Of a DNA stretch of 64,000 nucleotides, positions 9,381 through 18,803 are shown piece by piece. The stretch spans positions 326,477 through 390,476 of the forward strand of contig JAXGRA010000001.1 of assembly GCA_040766135.1 (NCBI GenBank), read 5' to 3'. A program made the position numbers and the translations under genes. Origin of the DNA: JAGVSV01 sp040766135. GTDB lineage: Bacteria > Bacillota > Clostridia > Christensenellales > Aristaeellaceae. Numbering within the stretch: position 1 is the stretch's first letter; each line of letters begins with the position of its first letter. A model generated the notes under the pieces. That model was not told the origin of the DNA and did no database searches. It saw only the letters and a program-made list of their open reading frames with translations.

Positions 9381-10479
9381 ATGTGGTGGGTCTACCTTAA
9401 GGAGATGGAGTGTTTGCTGCGTGATAAACGCACCATACTTGCTAAACACCTTGATTCCTTTGGTGTTAGGGGCCTGGTTTACTATATTTCTCTTTCCATG
9501 CTTCTATGCAGGTTACATTAACTGCACCGAAAATCAGTCCGATTTCTGTGCTCAGAGAAGACACGAATTAGCTCGGTTTTTGCACGAAAAAGGATATCCT
9601 TTGATATCTGGCCAACCGTATGAATCCTGTTGAAGAATGAAACGGTGTTATGCCACGTTGAAGAACAGGGAAATGGAAATAGATATTTACTACAATCCGT
9701 CATCTACCAAATCCACAGCTGTTTCGGAGTTGTTAAAACAATATTTGGCGAATTATGGCTTACAGGTTACCAAACAAAATATGGAGCGGCTTGGTGGCAT
9801 TTCTATTCAGTTGTTATTTGAACCTGAGATTATGACGCGTCCAATTGAAACAGGACAGACAGCAAGCATCATTATTATGCTATTTCCCCTAATATGGTTC
9901 TGTCGTACGGTGTTATGGGGGTTTTGAATATTGCTGGCGATCTCGGGGTGGGCGAGAAGGTTAAAGGCACGCTGGAACCGTTGCTGTCTACAGCGCAAAG
10001 CGTAGTAGTTTAGTAATGGGAAAGTTTTTGCCGGTAGTAGCATGGGAATATACAGTTCTTTGTGCGGTGTTGGGTCTGTTTTTCTTAGCTTGTTGCTTAA
10101 ATCTAGCGGGTTTATGTCTTTCCAGTGCCATATGGATGCTACTAATTGTGGGTTTGACCAGTGCTTTTTGGCTGCTGTTGGCTTGTTGCTGAGCATTATT
10201 TCCCGTAATTTTCGCGAGCAGTACTTACACTACTCTGTTGTCAGTCTTAATGGGCTTGCCTTCTATATTTTCATTTAATCTGAATCCTATACGGTGACCC
10301 GGAATCAGCTTCATATTCCATTTTACAATGTTGTGTGTGTTATTAAAGAATTGATTGTGGGTATGATTCAACTGGAGCATCTATTGCTGGTTTTATTTTG
10401 GCTGCTTGTTTATATAGGCGTTTTTTTGTGTATGACCATTCGTGCTTTTTATGATGAAAAAGTACTGTTCAAACAATAA
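9381..10479 (+). pseudogene. Degraded ABC-2 type permease (NatB-type)
   Basis: The gene keeps a good ribosome site (AAAGGAGG at about 9364) and an ATG at 9381. It opens with MWWVYLKEMECLLRDKRTIL, typical of NatB/ABC-2 permeases. Frame is then lost repeatedly. Recognisable later segments are the extracellular piece YYNPSSTKSTAVSELLKQYL, GVGEKVKGTLEPLLST, hydrophobic helices around 10080-10200, and a final helix ending RAFYDEKVLFKQ before the TAA at 10479. The intact ancestor would be about 366 residues, close to NatB. It cannot make a full-length protein as read. Confidence 0.75.
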
Positions 10480-10575
10480 ACTTGAATATTGCATACAAGT
10501 TTTCTGGTTTCAGCGTGTACTTATAATGGTGTGGACAATAAACGCCCAAACTGACTGAATTTTATCTCATGTTTT

Positions 10576-10597
10576 GAAGCGCGACAGCGCTTCTTTT
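10576..10597 (+). terminator. Rho-independent terminator after the NatAB remnant
   Basis: A 7-bp perfect stem GAAGCGC/GCGCTTC with a GACA loop is followed by TTTT. It separates the degraded transporter from the oxidoreductase gene at 10637. Confidence 0.65.
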
Positions 10598-10636
10598 GTA
10601 TGGTAGAATAAAGAAAAACAGCAGGAGGGACGGAGG

Positions 10637-11692
10637 ATGTATAACATTGGCGTGTTGGGGTTTGCGCATGGGCATGTGATGTCGTATGCGCCGCAATGGG
10701 CGCTGCATCCGGAATGGGGCGTGCAGGTGGTGGCAGGATGGGATCATGATGCCGCCAGGGCCGAGGACAAGTGCCAAACGCTGCAAGCCACGGCGTATCC
10801 CACGGTGGAGGCCCTGCTGGCATCCGGTGTGGATGGTGTGATTATTTCGTCCGAAACTGTGCATCATGCCGAGCTGGTGGAGCAGGCCGCTGCTGCCGGC
10901 AAGGATATATTGTGCTATAAGCCGCTGGCGCTGACCATGGCAGAGGCTGATCGCATTGTACATGCGGTGGAACAGCATGGCGTGCGTTTTTCCATGGGCT
11001 GGCAGATGCGTACAGATCCGCAAAATGAAAAAATCAAGGAATTGATCGATAGCGGGGAGTTGGGGCGTGTGTTTCAGTTCCGCCGCCGGCATTGCTTGGG
11101 CACGCACCTGTGGGGGAACTTTGCCGGCACCTGGCACAACCAGAAGGAGCTGAACCGCGACATTTTTGCTGATGATTCGGCGCATGCCATCAACTGGATG
11201 CAGCATCTGTTCGGCATGCCGCAGGAGGTCATCGCGCGCATTACCACGGCCCACAACCCTGCCGTGCCCAATGACAACGGGGTGGCGGTGTTTTCGTATC
11301 CCAACGGCATGTTAGCCGAGATTTCGTGCAACTTTGCCTGCTCGGCGGCGGAGATTACCACCGAGGTGTATTTGGAAAAAGGCGCCATTGCCCAGTATTT
11401 TGGCGATGGCCCGGCCACCCGGTTGCCGCGTGTGCCCGGCATGCCCGGCCTGAAATGGTTTAAGGAAGGGGACGCAGACTGGACGGACAGCGGCATCCCC
11501 AGCCCCAAAGCCCATGGGGAGCGCATTGTCGCCCAGGCGCAGCCCATTGCGGACTTTTTCACCGGGCGGCGCGGCACGCTGTGCTCGGCGCAGGAGGGAC
11601 GGGACACGCTGCGCTTAGTGCTGGCCTGCTACCTGTCCGAACGCGAGGGCGCACGGGTGAGCGTGTACGATGACCGGGTATACGAATTTTAA
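10637..11692 (+). CDS. Gfo/Idh/MocA-family oxidoreductase
   Basis: NAD(P)-dependent sugar-type dehydrogenase family, 351 residues. The N-terminal Rossmann fold begins YNIGVLGFAHGHVMSYAP, which has an unusual FAHGH where GxGxxG is normal. The catalytic EKP motif is changed to YKP (CYKPLALTMAEA), and H-x4-N-x3 residues around AHAINWMQHLFG may serve in catalysis. The substrate is unknown. A strong GGAGG (10629-10633) precedes the ATG, and a TAGAAT at about 10603 may be its -10 box. It stands alone between a terminator and the helicase promoter. Confidence 0.85.
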   Translation: MYNIGVLGFAHGHVMSYAPQWALHPEWGVQVVAGWDHDAARAEDKCQTLQATAYPTVEALLASGVDGVIISSETVHHAELVEQAAAAGKDILCYKPLALTMAEADRIVHAVEQHGVRFSMGWQMRTDPQNEKIKELIDSGELGRVFQFRRRHCLGTHLWGNFAGTWHNQKELNRDIFADDSAHAINWMQHLFGMPQEVIARITTAHNPAVPNDNGVAVFSYPNGMLAEISCNFACSAAEITTEVYLEKGAIAQYFGDGPATRLPRVPGMPGLKWFKEGDADWTDSGIPSPKAHGERIVAQAQPIADFFTGRRGTLCSAQEGRDTLRLVLACYLSEREGARVSVYDDRVYEF

Positions 11693-11696
11693 ACGC

Positions 11697-11725
11697 TTGA
11701 AGCGGGAACGTATGTTTGCTATACT
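11697..11725 (+). promoter_or_regulatory. Sigma-A-type promoter for the helicase gene
   Basis: TTGAAG at 11697-11702 and TATACT at 11720-11725 are separated by 17 nt. GGGAGG at 11742-11747 and a GTG at 11754 follow, so the ancestral start of the helicase gene is well marked. Confidence 0.65.
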
Positions 11726-11753
11726 GTAAGCATCACAGGATGGGAGGAAGCGC

Positions 11754-11941
11754 GTGAACCTTGCGCAGTTGATCGATACCCTGCGGGCGGATGAGCAGTT
11801 CATGTCCTGTGTGACGCACTGGCGCACGCAGGAGGCGCGGCCCGCCCGATACGCGCCGTACCCTGCGCATGTGGATGCGCGCATCCGGCGGTGATGATAA
11901 AGCGCGGGTTGTAGCTGCTATATACCCTCGAGGCGCAGGCC
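11754..11941 (+). pseudogene. Broken 5' end of the DUF1998-type helicase gene
   Basis: From the GTG at 11754 the frame reads MNLAQLIDTLRADEQFMSCV and continues through a segment with RYAPYPAHVDARIRR, which looks like the start of a YprA/MrfA-like helicase. It stops at a TGA (11892-11894). In the frame of the helicase body the linking segment reads KRGL, an amber TAG at 11912-11914, then LLYTLEAQAVAWAQ, which corresponds to the LYxHQAxA region that binds ATP adenine. One frameshift plus one stop therefore separate the start region from the rest. Promoter and ribosome site remain intact. Confidence 0.7.
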
Positions 11942-14026
11942 GTGGCTTGGGCGCAGGAGGGGCGGGATTTTGTGGTCGTCACCCCTACGGCTTCCGGCAA
12001 AACCATGTGCTACAACATCCCGGTGCTGTCGGCCATCCTTGATAACCCGGACAGCCGGGCGCTGTATTTGTTCCCCACCAAGGCGCTGTCCGCCGACCAG
12101 GTGGCGGAGCTGTACGAGCTGGTCACGCTGCTGGATGTAGATATCAAAACCTACACCTATGACGGCGATACCCCGGCCTCGGCGCGGCGCGCCATCCGGC
12201 AGGCCGGGCACGTGGTGGTGACCAACCCGGACATGCTGCACGCCAACATCCTGCCGCACCACACCAAGTGGGTCAAACTGTTTGAAAACCTCAAATACAT
12301 CGTCATTGACGAGATTCACGCCTATCGCGGTGTGTTTGGCAGCAACCTGGCCAATGTGTTGCGCCGCCTGCTGCGGCTGTGCGATTTTTATGGCAGCCAC
12401 CCGCAGTTTATTTTGTGCAGCGCCACCATCGCCAACCCCGGCGAGCTGGCGGGCATGCTGACGGGGCGCGACATTGCGGTCATCGATCAAAGCGGCGCGC
12501 CCACCGGCACCAAGCACGTGGTGTTCTATAACCCGCCGGTCATCAACCAGCAGCTGGGCATCCGCAAAAGCGCGCTGAGCGAAACGCGCGCGCTGGCGGC
12601 GCGGCTGCTCAAAAACGGCATCCAAAGCATCATTTTCGCGCGCAGCCGCATCCAGGTGGAGGTGCTGACCAAGGCGCTCAAGGAGCTGGTGGCTGACCCC
12701 ATCGGCGGCAGCGGCCGTGTGCGCGGCTATCGCGGGGGATATTTGCCCAGCGAGCGCCGCGGCATTGAGCAGGCCTTGCGCGCAGGCCAGGTGGACGCCG
12801 TGGTGTCCACCAACGCGCTGGAGCTGGGCATTGACATCGGCGCGCTGGATGCGTGCATTATGTGCGGCTATCCCGGCACCATCGCCAGCACCTGGCAGCA
12901 GTCCGGACGTGCCGGGCGCAGGCATGGCGTATCGCTCACCATTTTAGTGGCTTCCAGCGCCGCCATTGACCAGTACATCATCACGCAGCCCGATTACTTT
13001 TTCCGCCAGACGCCGGAGCACGCGCTGCTTAACCCCGACAACCTGTATATCCTGCTTAGCCACCTCAAATGCTCGGCCTATGAGTTGCCGTTTAAGGCGG
13101 GCGAGCGCTTTGGCAATGCGCTGGGTGTGGACAGCATGCTGCAATATTTGGAGGAAGCGACCATCCTGCGCCGCGTGGGCGATGTGTGGCACTGGTCGGC
13201 CGAGGATTTCCCGGCCAGCGAGATCAGCCTGCGCACCGCCATGACCGAAAACTTTTTGATCATGGACATTACCGACCCGGCGCATGTGCGCATGGTGGGG
13301 GAGATGGACCGCTTCACCGTGCCCATGCTGCTGCACGAGAATGCCATCTATTTGCATGAGGGTGCGCAGTATCAGGTGGAGGAGCTGGACTTTGACGCGT
13401 GCAAGGCCTTTATCCGCCGCGTCAACGTGGATTACTACACCGATGCCGACTTGAACGTCAGCTTAAGCCTGCTGGATATTGAGGAGCAGGCTCCCCATGC
13501 CGCGCACGGCGAGGTCAAGGTGACGGCGCTGGTCAAAATCTTCAAAAAAATGAAGTTCGACACCGGCGAAAGCTTGGGCTACGGCCCCGTGCGGCTGCCC
13601 GAAACCGACATGCACACCACCGCCATGTGGATGACGCTGCCCACCCAGGAGGCAGCGCAGTATGCCAAGGATGATTTGCAGGGCGGCATGTTGGGCATTA
13701 GCAATGTGCTGCGCATCGTGTCGCCGCTGTATTTGATGTGCTCAACGCGCGATGTGGCTATTTCCTATCAGGTCAAGTGCCCGTTCACCAATCTGCCCAC
13801 GCTCATCCTTTATGATAATTGTCCCGGCGGCGTGGGGCTGGCCGAGAAGGCCTATTTGATGCGCGATACGCTGCTGCTGCACGCCCGCCAGGTGGTGCGC
13901 AACTGCGCGTGTGAGCAGGGATGCCCCTCCTGTGTAGGCCCGGTGGGCGAGGTGGGGCCTACCGGCAAGGAAATGGCCGTGCGTTTGCTGGATATCCTGC
14001 TGAGGTTGAACGATGGCCAGCCTTGA
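11942..14026 (+). CDS. DEAD/DEAH-box helicase with DUF1998 zinc-type C-terminus (YprA/MrfA-like), 5' truncated
   Basis: The 694-residue open frame holds a superfamily 2 helicase: Walker A TPTASGKT at about residues 14-21, DEIH (VIDEIHAYRG) near 121-126, SAT motif in CSATIANPGEL, and motif VI QSGRAGRR. The C-terminus has CACEQGCPSCVGP, the four-cysteine cluster of MrfA-type DNA-repair helicases. In Bacillus MrfA acts in mitomycin C repair. The GTG at 11942 would give a protein without the Q-motif region; the real start was probably at 11754 (see that entry). Whether a functional protein is still made is doubtful. It overlaps the methyltransferase gene by 14 nt. Confidence 0.8.
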   Translation: MAWAQEGRDFVVVTPTASGKTMCYNIPVLSAILDNPDSRALYLFPTKALSADQVAELYELVTLLDVDIKTYTYDGDTPASARRAIRQAGHVVVTNPDMLHANILPHHTKWVKLFENLKYIVIDEIHAYRGVFGSNLANVLRRLLRLCDFYGSHPQFILCSATIANPGELAGMLTGRDIAVIDQSGAPTGTKHVVFYNPPVINQQLGIRKSALSETRALAARLLKNGIQSIIFARSRIQVEVLTKALKELVADPIGGSGRVRGYRGGYLPSERRGIEQALRAGQVDAVVSTNALELGIDIGALDACIMCGYPGTIASTWQQSGRAGRRHGVSLTILVASSAAIDQYIITQPDYFFRQTPEHALLNPDNLYILLSHLKCSAYELPFKAGERFGNALGVDSMLQYLEEATILRRVGDVWHWSAEDFPASEISLRTAMTENFLIMDITDPAHVRMVGEMDRFTVPMLLHENAIYLHEGAQYQVEELDFDACKAFIRRVNVDYYTDADLNVSLSLLDIEEQAPHAAHGEVKVTALVKIFKKMKFDTGESLGYGPVRLPETDMHTTAMWMTLPTQEAAQYAKDDLQGGMLGISNVLRIVSPLYLMCSTRDVAISYQVKCPFTNLPTLILYDNCPGGVGLAEKAYLMRDTLLLHARQVVRNCACEQGCPSCVGPVGEVGPTGKEMAVRLLDILLRLNDGQP

Positions 14027-14744
14027 AGCATACCGCAGACAGCTGCCCTACTCCTACGCGCCGGGGCTGTTCCCCACGTTGGAGGCGCTGACCAAGGCAC
14101 CTGAGCAGGTAACGCGCGTGCTGATCAGTTCCCGCGCGCAGGAAAGCGAGGCGCTGGGCCGCATCCGTCAGCTGTGCGCGCAGCACGGTATCCGTACCGA
14201 GGCGGCTGACCGTGTGCTGCAGCGCTTAAGCCAGAAGGACAACTGCTTTGCCGCCGCAGTGTTTCACAAAACGCCGGGCGCATTAAAAGCGCATGCACGG
14301 CATCTGGTGCTGCACAACCCCATGGACAAGGGCAATGTGGGCACATTGCTGCGCACGGCGCTGGGCTTTGGGTTTGTGGATGTGGCGGTGATATTGCCCG
14401 CCGCAGATTTGTACGACCCGCATGTGGTGCGCGCCAGCATGGGCGCGATATTCTCCCTGCGCGTGCGGGAATATGATGGTTTTGATGCCTATCGCACGGA
14501 CTATCCCGCGCATCATCTGTATCCGTTTATGTTGGAGGGCGCGGTTTCGCCCGAAACCGCCGCGCGCGGGGCCACATTGCCCTGGACGCTGGTGATGGGC
14601 AATGAGGGCAGCGGGCTGCCCCATGTGTTTGCGCAGTTGGGTACGCCGGTGCGCATCGCGCACAGCGATAAAATCGATTCACTCAATTTGGCTATCGCGG
14701 CGTCCATCGGCATGTATGTATTTGATCAGTACGCGGGGAAATAG
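14013..14744 (+). CDS. SpoU/TrmH-family RNA 2'-O-methyltransferase
   Basis: SPOUT-fold enzyme methylating ribose 2'-OH in rRNA or tRNA, 243 residues. The SpoU signatures are HNPMDKGNVGTLLRTALGFG (motif 1), LVMGNEGSGLP (motif 2) and SLNLAIAASIGMYVF (motif 3). An N-terminal substrate-binding region of about 95 residues precedes it. It starts inside the end of the helicase gene, so it was co-transcribed with it. The target nucleotide cannot be told from sequence. Confidence 0.9.
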   Translation: MASLEAYRRQLPYSYAPGLFPTLEALTKAPEQVTRVLISSRAQESEALGRIRQLCAQHGIRTEAADRVLQRLSQKDNCFAAAVFHKTPGALKAHARHLVLHNPMDKGNVGTLLRTALGFGFVDVAVILPAADLYDPHVVRASMGAIFSLRVREYDGFDAYRTDYPAHHLYPFMLEGAVSPETAARGATLPWTLVMGNEGSGLPHVFAQLGTPVRIAHSDKIDSLNLAIAASIGMYVFDQYAGK

Positions 14745-14746
14745 CA

Positions 14747-15448
14747 TTATAGCGGCTTTTTGACCGGCGTGCCCGCCGTGCGCGGATAGGTGCCCGGCGT
14801 GGGCCGCCTTTTTTGGATAACAACCAACTGATGCTCGGTGTCGGGCACCGGGATGGGAACAATGCGCTCCAGCTGTCCGCCCAGTATACGGATGGCGTTT
14901 TGCGCCTGGTCGGCTTCGTCCTGGGCGGCAGGCCCTTTCCAGCACAGCACCCGCCCGCCCACGCGCGCAAAGGGCAGCAGGTATTCGGCCAGCACGCGCA
15001 GCTGCGCCACCGCGCGCGCTACCGCCAGGTCACAGCCCGCCCGCAGGGCACCATGCGCGGCATCCTCGGCGCGGGCGTGCATCACCGTTACGTTTGGAAG
15101 GTTCAGCGTTGTACATACTTCGGTCAGGAAGGTACAGCGCTTTCTGAGCGCATCCAGCAGCACCACCTGCATGTCCGGGCGCGCGATGGCCAATGGCAGG
15201 CCGGGCAATCCGGCGCCGGTGCCCACGTCGATCAGGCGTGCGCCCTGGGGGAATAATTCCGTATGCGTTAGCGGCAACAGGGAATCCGCAAAGTGCGTGC
15301 GCCAGGCGTCCACCTGCGGGACATTGGTCAGGTTCATGCGCGCGTTCCACGCATACAACAGCCGGGCGTAGTGGGCCAGCATTTCCTGCTGAACGGGCGA
15401 GAGGACTATTCCTGCGTTATGCAACACCGGGAACAGCGGCTCAAGCAT
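14747..15448 (-). CDS. rsmG: 16S rRNA (guanine-N7) methyltransferase RsmG
   Basis: Class I SAM methyltransferase modifying G527 of 16S rRNA, about 233 residues. The SAM-binding motif LIDVGTGAGLPGLPLAIARP and the GidB features NLTNV, HFADSL and ARAVAQL are clear. The ATG at 15448 was chosen because AGGAGG lies directly upstream, within the end of holA, with which it overlaps 8 nt. It is the last gene of the minus-strand chain and is convergent with the SpoU gene, 2 nt away. Confidence 0.95.
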   Translation of the reverse strand: MLEPLFPVLHNAGIVLSPVQQEMLAHYARLLYAWNARMNLTNVPQVDAWRTHFADSLLPLTHTELFPQGARLIDVGTGAGLPGLPLAIARPDMQVVLLDALRKRCTFLTEVCTTLNLPNVTVMHARAEDAAHGALRAGCDLAVARAVAQLRVLAEYLLPFARVGGRVLCWKGPAAQDEADQAQNAIRILGGQLERIVPIPVPDTEHQLVVIQKRRPTPGTYPRTAGTPVKKPL

Positions 15449-16487
15449 CGCGCGCCTCCTGTTCAAAGCGGGTGAGCAATTGGTATACCAGCGTTTCTAA
15501 GCATCCGTCCTCGGCCTGTGCGCCGGATTTGACGCGGAACTCGGTATCCAAGCACTGATCGTACGCCCAGCGCAAAGTTTCCACGCTGTGCCGCCGACTG
15601 GTGTTCAGCAGCTTGCGCGCTACAAAGGGCGGCACGCCCAGCACCGAGGCCACGGAGCTGTCCCGCGCGCCGGCGCCCAATAATTTGCACAGGTACAGCT
15701 GCCTGCACTGCCCCTGCAGCAGCGCCAGCAAAAACAAGCGCGCCTCGCCGTCCCGGATCATGCCGTTCATCAGCGTCACGGCCTTTTCAGCCTGGCTGGA
15801 CAGCACGGCATCGGCCAGGTCAAACACCTTATATTCGGTGGTACGGGTGGCGACGGCTTCGACATCCTCGCGCGCAATGGTTTCGGCATCGCCCGCATAG
15901 GCGGCTAATTTTTCGATTTCCTGGCGCAGCAGGTTCATGTCCTCGCCGCAGGTAAACAGCAGCTGCTCGGCGGCATCGGTGGCGATGCGCTTGCCCAGCG
16001 CGGCCAGGTCGCGCGCCACCCAGCGGATCAGATCGGCATGGCTTAGCCGATCAAAGGTGACCACAGCGCCCATTTTGTACAGCTGCTTGTACAGCTTGCG
16101 CGTGCCGTTGGCCTTGCCGCGCACCACAAACACCAAGCACACGGTGTCGGGCAATTTTTGCAGGTAGGCTGTGATGCGATCACCATCCGAAGCTGAACTT
16201 TGCGCATCGCCCTCTCGCTGGGCACGACCGGCCAGATGGCTGCTGTCGCGCACGATCACCAGGCGCTTGTCGGCCATCATGGGCAGCGTTTCAGCAGTGG
16301 CAATCAGCAAATCAGCTGCCGGGTCGGTCAGCACGGTTTCGTTCATCATGGCAAAGTCATTTACTAGCAGCTTATCGCGCAGGTCGTCCAGCGCTTTTTG
16401 CTTGGTGTATTCCTCCTCGCCATCCAGCAGGTAGCAGGTGCGCACCGCGCCCTGCTTTAATTCCTTATAGAATGTGCGCATGTCCAT
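15441..16487 (-). CDS. holA: DNA polymerase III delta subunit HolA
   Basis: Clamp-loader subunit that opens the beta clamp, 348 residues, normal length. The N-terminus (MRTFYKELKQGAVRTCYLLDGEEEYTKQ) is typical, and the C-terminal collar domain shows KLLNTSRRHSVETLRWAYDQ. It lies directly after comEC, a common pairing in Bacillota. The gene begins just before the comEC stop context (ATG at 16487, comEC stop at 16488), preceded by AAGGA. Confidence 0.92.
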   Translation of the reverse strand: MDMRTFYKELKQGAVRTCYLLDGEEEYTKQKALDDLRDKLLVNDFAMMNETVLTDPAADLLIATAETLPMMADKRLVIVRDSSHLAGRAQREGDAQSSASDGDRITAYLQKLPDTVCLVFVVRGKANGTRKLYKQLYKMGAVVTFDRLSHADLIRWVARDLAALGKRIATDAAEQLLFTCGEDMNLLRQEIEKLAAYAGDAETIAREDVEAVATRTTEYKVFDLADAVLSSQAEKAVTLMNGMIRDGEARLFLLALLQGQCRQLYLCKLLGAGARDSSVASVLGVPPFVARKLLNTSRRHSVETLRWAYDQCLDTEFRVKSGAQAEDGCLETLVYQLLTRFEQEARDA

Positions 16488-18803
16488 TTAGTGTATCCTT
16501 CCTGCCAGGTATGGCTGCATCATGATGCCCTGTGGCGTAACCTTGAGCGTAATGCACCCGGTGTCCTGGGTTGTCAGTACGCGGCATCCGGCGCGCTCCA
16601 GCCGTTCGGTCACCGCCTGCGCGCGCTGTGCCAGCGCTTCGGAGTTGGTAAGGATGGCGGCCTGCGGCGCTACAAAATCAATGAATGAGGGCAGGGTGCT
16701 GTTGCGCGAACCATGGTGTGCTGCTTTGAGCACCTGCGCTGGGCGCATGGCATACCGCTCATAATCCCCGCCCAGGTCGCCCGTGGACAGCACGGTCAGC
16801 CCCGCAATGTTCCAGTGCGTGACCAGCGAGGATTGATTGGCGTTCTGTCCAGGGTAAACATTTACCGGCGGCCACAGCACTTGCATCGTGGTGCGCCCCT
16901 GTGCCAGTGTATCACCCTGCGCAACAGAACGCACGGGGATGCCGGCGCTGCGCGCGGTTTCTATCATGGTAAGACCCCAGTCTACATCCTTTGCCTCAAA
17001 GGCCGCTTGAGGAATCGCAATTTCGCGGATGAGCACGCGCTGCTCTAACAGCTGCTGTAAGCCGCCTACATGGTCGCTGTGCAGGTGGGTGATGTACAGC
17101 GTATCAACGCTGCGCCCGCGGCTTAACAGATAGTTGGCCAGGTCGCCGCCGTGCTCGCCGGTGTCGATCACCCAGGTGTGAGCGCCGTCCTCAATGACGG
17201 CGGTATCGGCCGCGCCTGCGCTCAACTGCATATAGCGCGGGGCGTTATCCATAGTGGTTGCAGCGATGAGCACAGCCGCTGCCACAGCCAACGCACCGCC
17301 CATGATCCGAAAGGGCACGCGCAGGCGCACATAGCGCGACAGCAGTATAAAACACAGATAAAGTGCAAACATCCCATACACCGGCGGCGCGGGCAGCGTC
17401 AGCACCGCCCAAGGCATCGCGGCGGCTTGCGCCATCACAGCTAAAAACACCTGCGTTGCCCAGATTACAGGCTGTGCCACCGCCTGTGCCAGCGGCAGCC
17501 ATACCAGCGAGAGGGCGAATACCGCGATAAACAGATACATCAGCATGCCCACTGCGGCGCAGGCTGCCGGCCCTACCAGCAGCCCCACCAGCGAAAAACG
17601 ATGAAACGCTGCCACCGATATCGGCGCTGTAAAGGCAGTAGCCGAAAAAGTGATGCTATAGGCCTGCGCTGTGCGTTGCCACACCCCGCGTAAGCGCAGC
17701 GGTGCCAGCGCGTGCATCAGGCGGTCGCCCAATAGCATAATGCCCAGCACCGCTAAAAAGGACAGCTGAAACCCTATGGCAAACAAGTCCATGGGCCGCA
17801 GCAGCAATACCAGCACAAAGGCCAGCGACAGCGAGGTAAGCGGATCCTGCGGGCGGCGCAGCACGCGCCCCAACAGCAGCACCATGGTCAGGATGGCCGC
17901 ACGCACCACCGGGGCGGAAAAGTCCAGCAACCGACAGTACAATAGCAACAGCAGCCCCGTGACTACAAGCTGCATACGGGGGCTGGCATGCAGGCGGCGC
18001 AGCACAAACGGCACGCCCGCCATCAATATCCCCACATGCAGCCCCGACACCGCCAGTACATGCGCAATGCCGCCGTCCCGGAACACCTGATGGGTTTCAT
18101 CGCTCAGCGCTGTACGGTCACCGATCAGCAAAGCTTTGGCCACGGGCGCTGCCTCACCCAGCGCGGCATCCAGCCGGGTACCAATAGAAATCCGCAGCCG
18201 CAGCCAGAAATCCGCGGGCTGGGTCAGCACCGGCGGCATCAGCACGAGTTCGCGCGCATTGCTGATACCTGCCGGGATACCGCGTATCAGCAGGTATTGC
18301 CGGAAATCAAAGCCATACGGGTTTTGCTGCGGCGAGGGGTGGTATACATTGCCGGCAAAAGCAACGCGTTGCCCGTCCATGGGCGGCAGCGCATCGGGCT
18401 GCGGGTAGTATGTCCAGTATGCGCGGGGCAGGGTGTGCACAGCGCCCTGGCTGTCGGTCAGAGTGAGATCGCGCAGCAGCGTTCGTACCCGCCCGTCCTG
18501 CTCGCGCTGTTCGGGCAATCCCCAGGCGGTGCCCTGCACCTGGTAGGTACCGGGCGCGGGCAAATGCGGATGCGCAGCGGGGGCGACATACAGCGCCGCA
18601 CCAAAGAACATCAGCGCGCACACCGCCCATATCATGGTGCGCCTTGTATACCACAACAGCCCGGTCAGCGCTGCCGCACACAGCATGTCTGCCCACAAAA
18701 GGCTTGCATTTGGGCGCGCGGCAGCACCGGCCCAGATGCCCGCGCCCCATGCGCAGGCCGCCCAGACCAACGGCCGCTGGCGGTGAAAGGCACGCTCGCT
18801 CAC
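16488..18803 (-). CDS. comEC: DNA uptake channel protein ComEC/Rec2
   Basis: Membrane channel for single-stranded DNA entry during competence, 771 residues. Order: N-terminal DUF4131 with two hydrophobic segments; competence domain with many membrane helices at about residues 220-500; C-terminal MBL domain with THLHSDHVGGL, a nuclease-type domain. It starts at a GTG that overlaps the stop of the upstream MBL gene (GTGA). holA follows directly. Other competence genes are not in the window, so activity in transformation is not established. Confidence 0.93.
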   Translation of the reverse strand: MSERAFHRQRPLVWAACAWGAGIWAGAAARPNASLLWADMLCAAALTGLLWYTRRTMIWAVCALMFFGAALYVAPAAHPHLPAPGTYQVQGTAWGLPEQREQDGRVRTLLRDLTLTDSQGAVHTLPRAYWTYYPQPDALPPMDGQRVAFAGNVYHPSPQQNPYGFDFRQYLLIRGIPAGISNARELVLMPPVLTQPADFWLRLRISIGTRLDAALGEAAPVAKALLIGDRTALSDETHQVFRDGGIAHVLAVSGLHVGILMAGVPFVLRRLHASPRMQLVVTGLLLLLYCRLLDFSAPVVRAAILTMVLLLGRVLRRPQDPLTSLSLAFVLVLLLRPMDLFAIGFQLSFLAVLGIMLLGDRLMHALAPLRLRGVWQRTAQAYSITFSATAFTAPISVAAFHRFSLVGLLVGPAACAAVGMLMYLFIAVFALSLVWLPLAQAVAQPVIWATQVFLAVMAQAAAMPWAVLTLPAPPVYGMFALYLCFILLSRYVRLRVPFRIMGGALAVAAAVLIAATTMDNAPRYMQLSAGAADTAVIEDGAHTWVIDTGEHGGDLANYLLSRGRSVDTLYITHLHSDHVGGLQQLLEQRVLIREIAIPQAAFEAKDVDWGLTMIETARSAGIPVRSVAQGDTLAQGRTTMQVLWPPVNVYPGQNANQSSLVTHWNIAGLTVLSTGDLGGDYERYAMRPAQVLKAAHHGSRNSTLPSFIDFVAPQAAILTNSEALAQRAQAVTERLERAGCRVLTTQDTGCITLKVTPQGIMMQPYLAGRIH

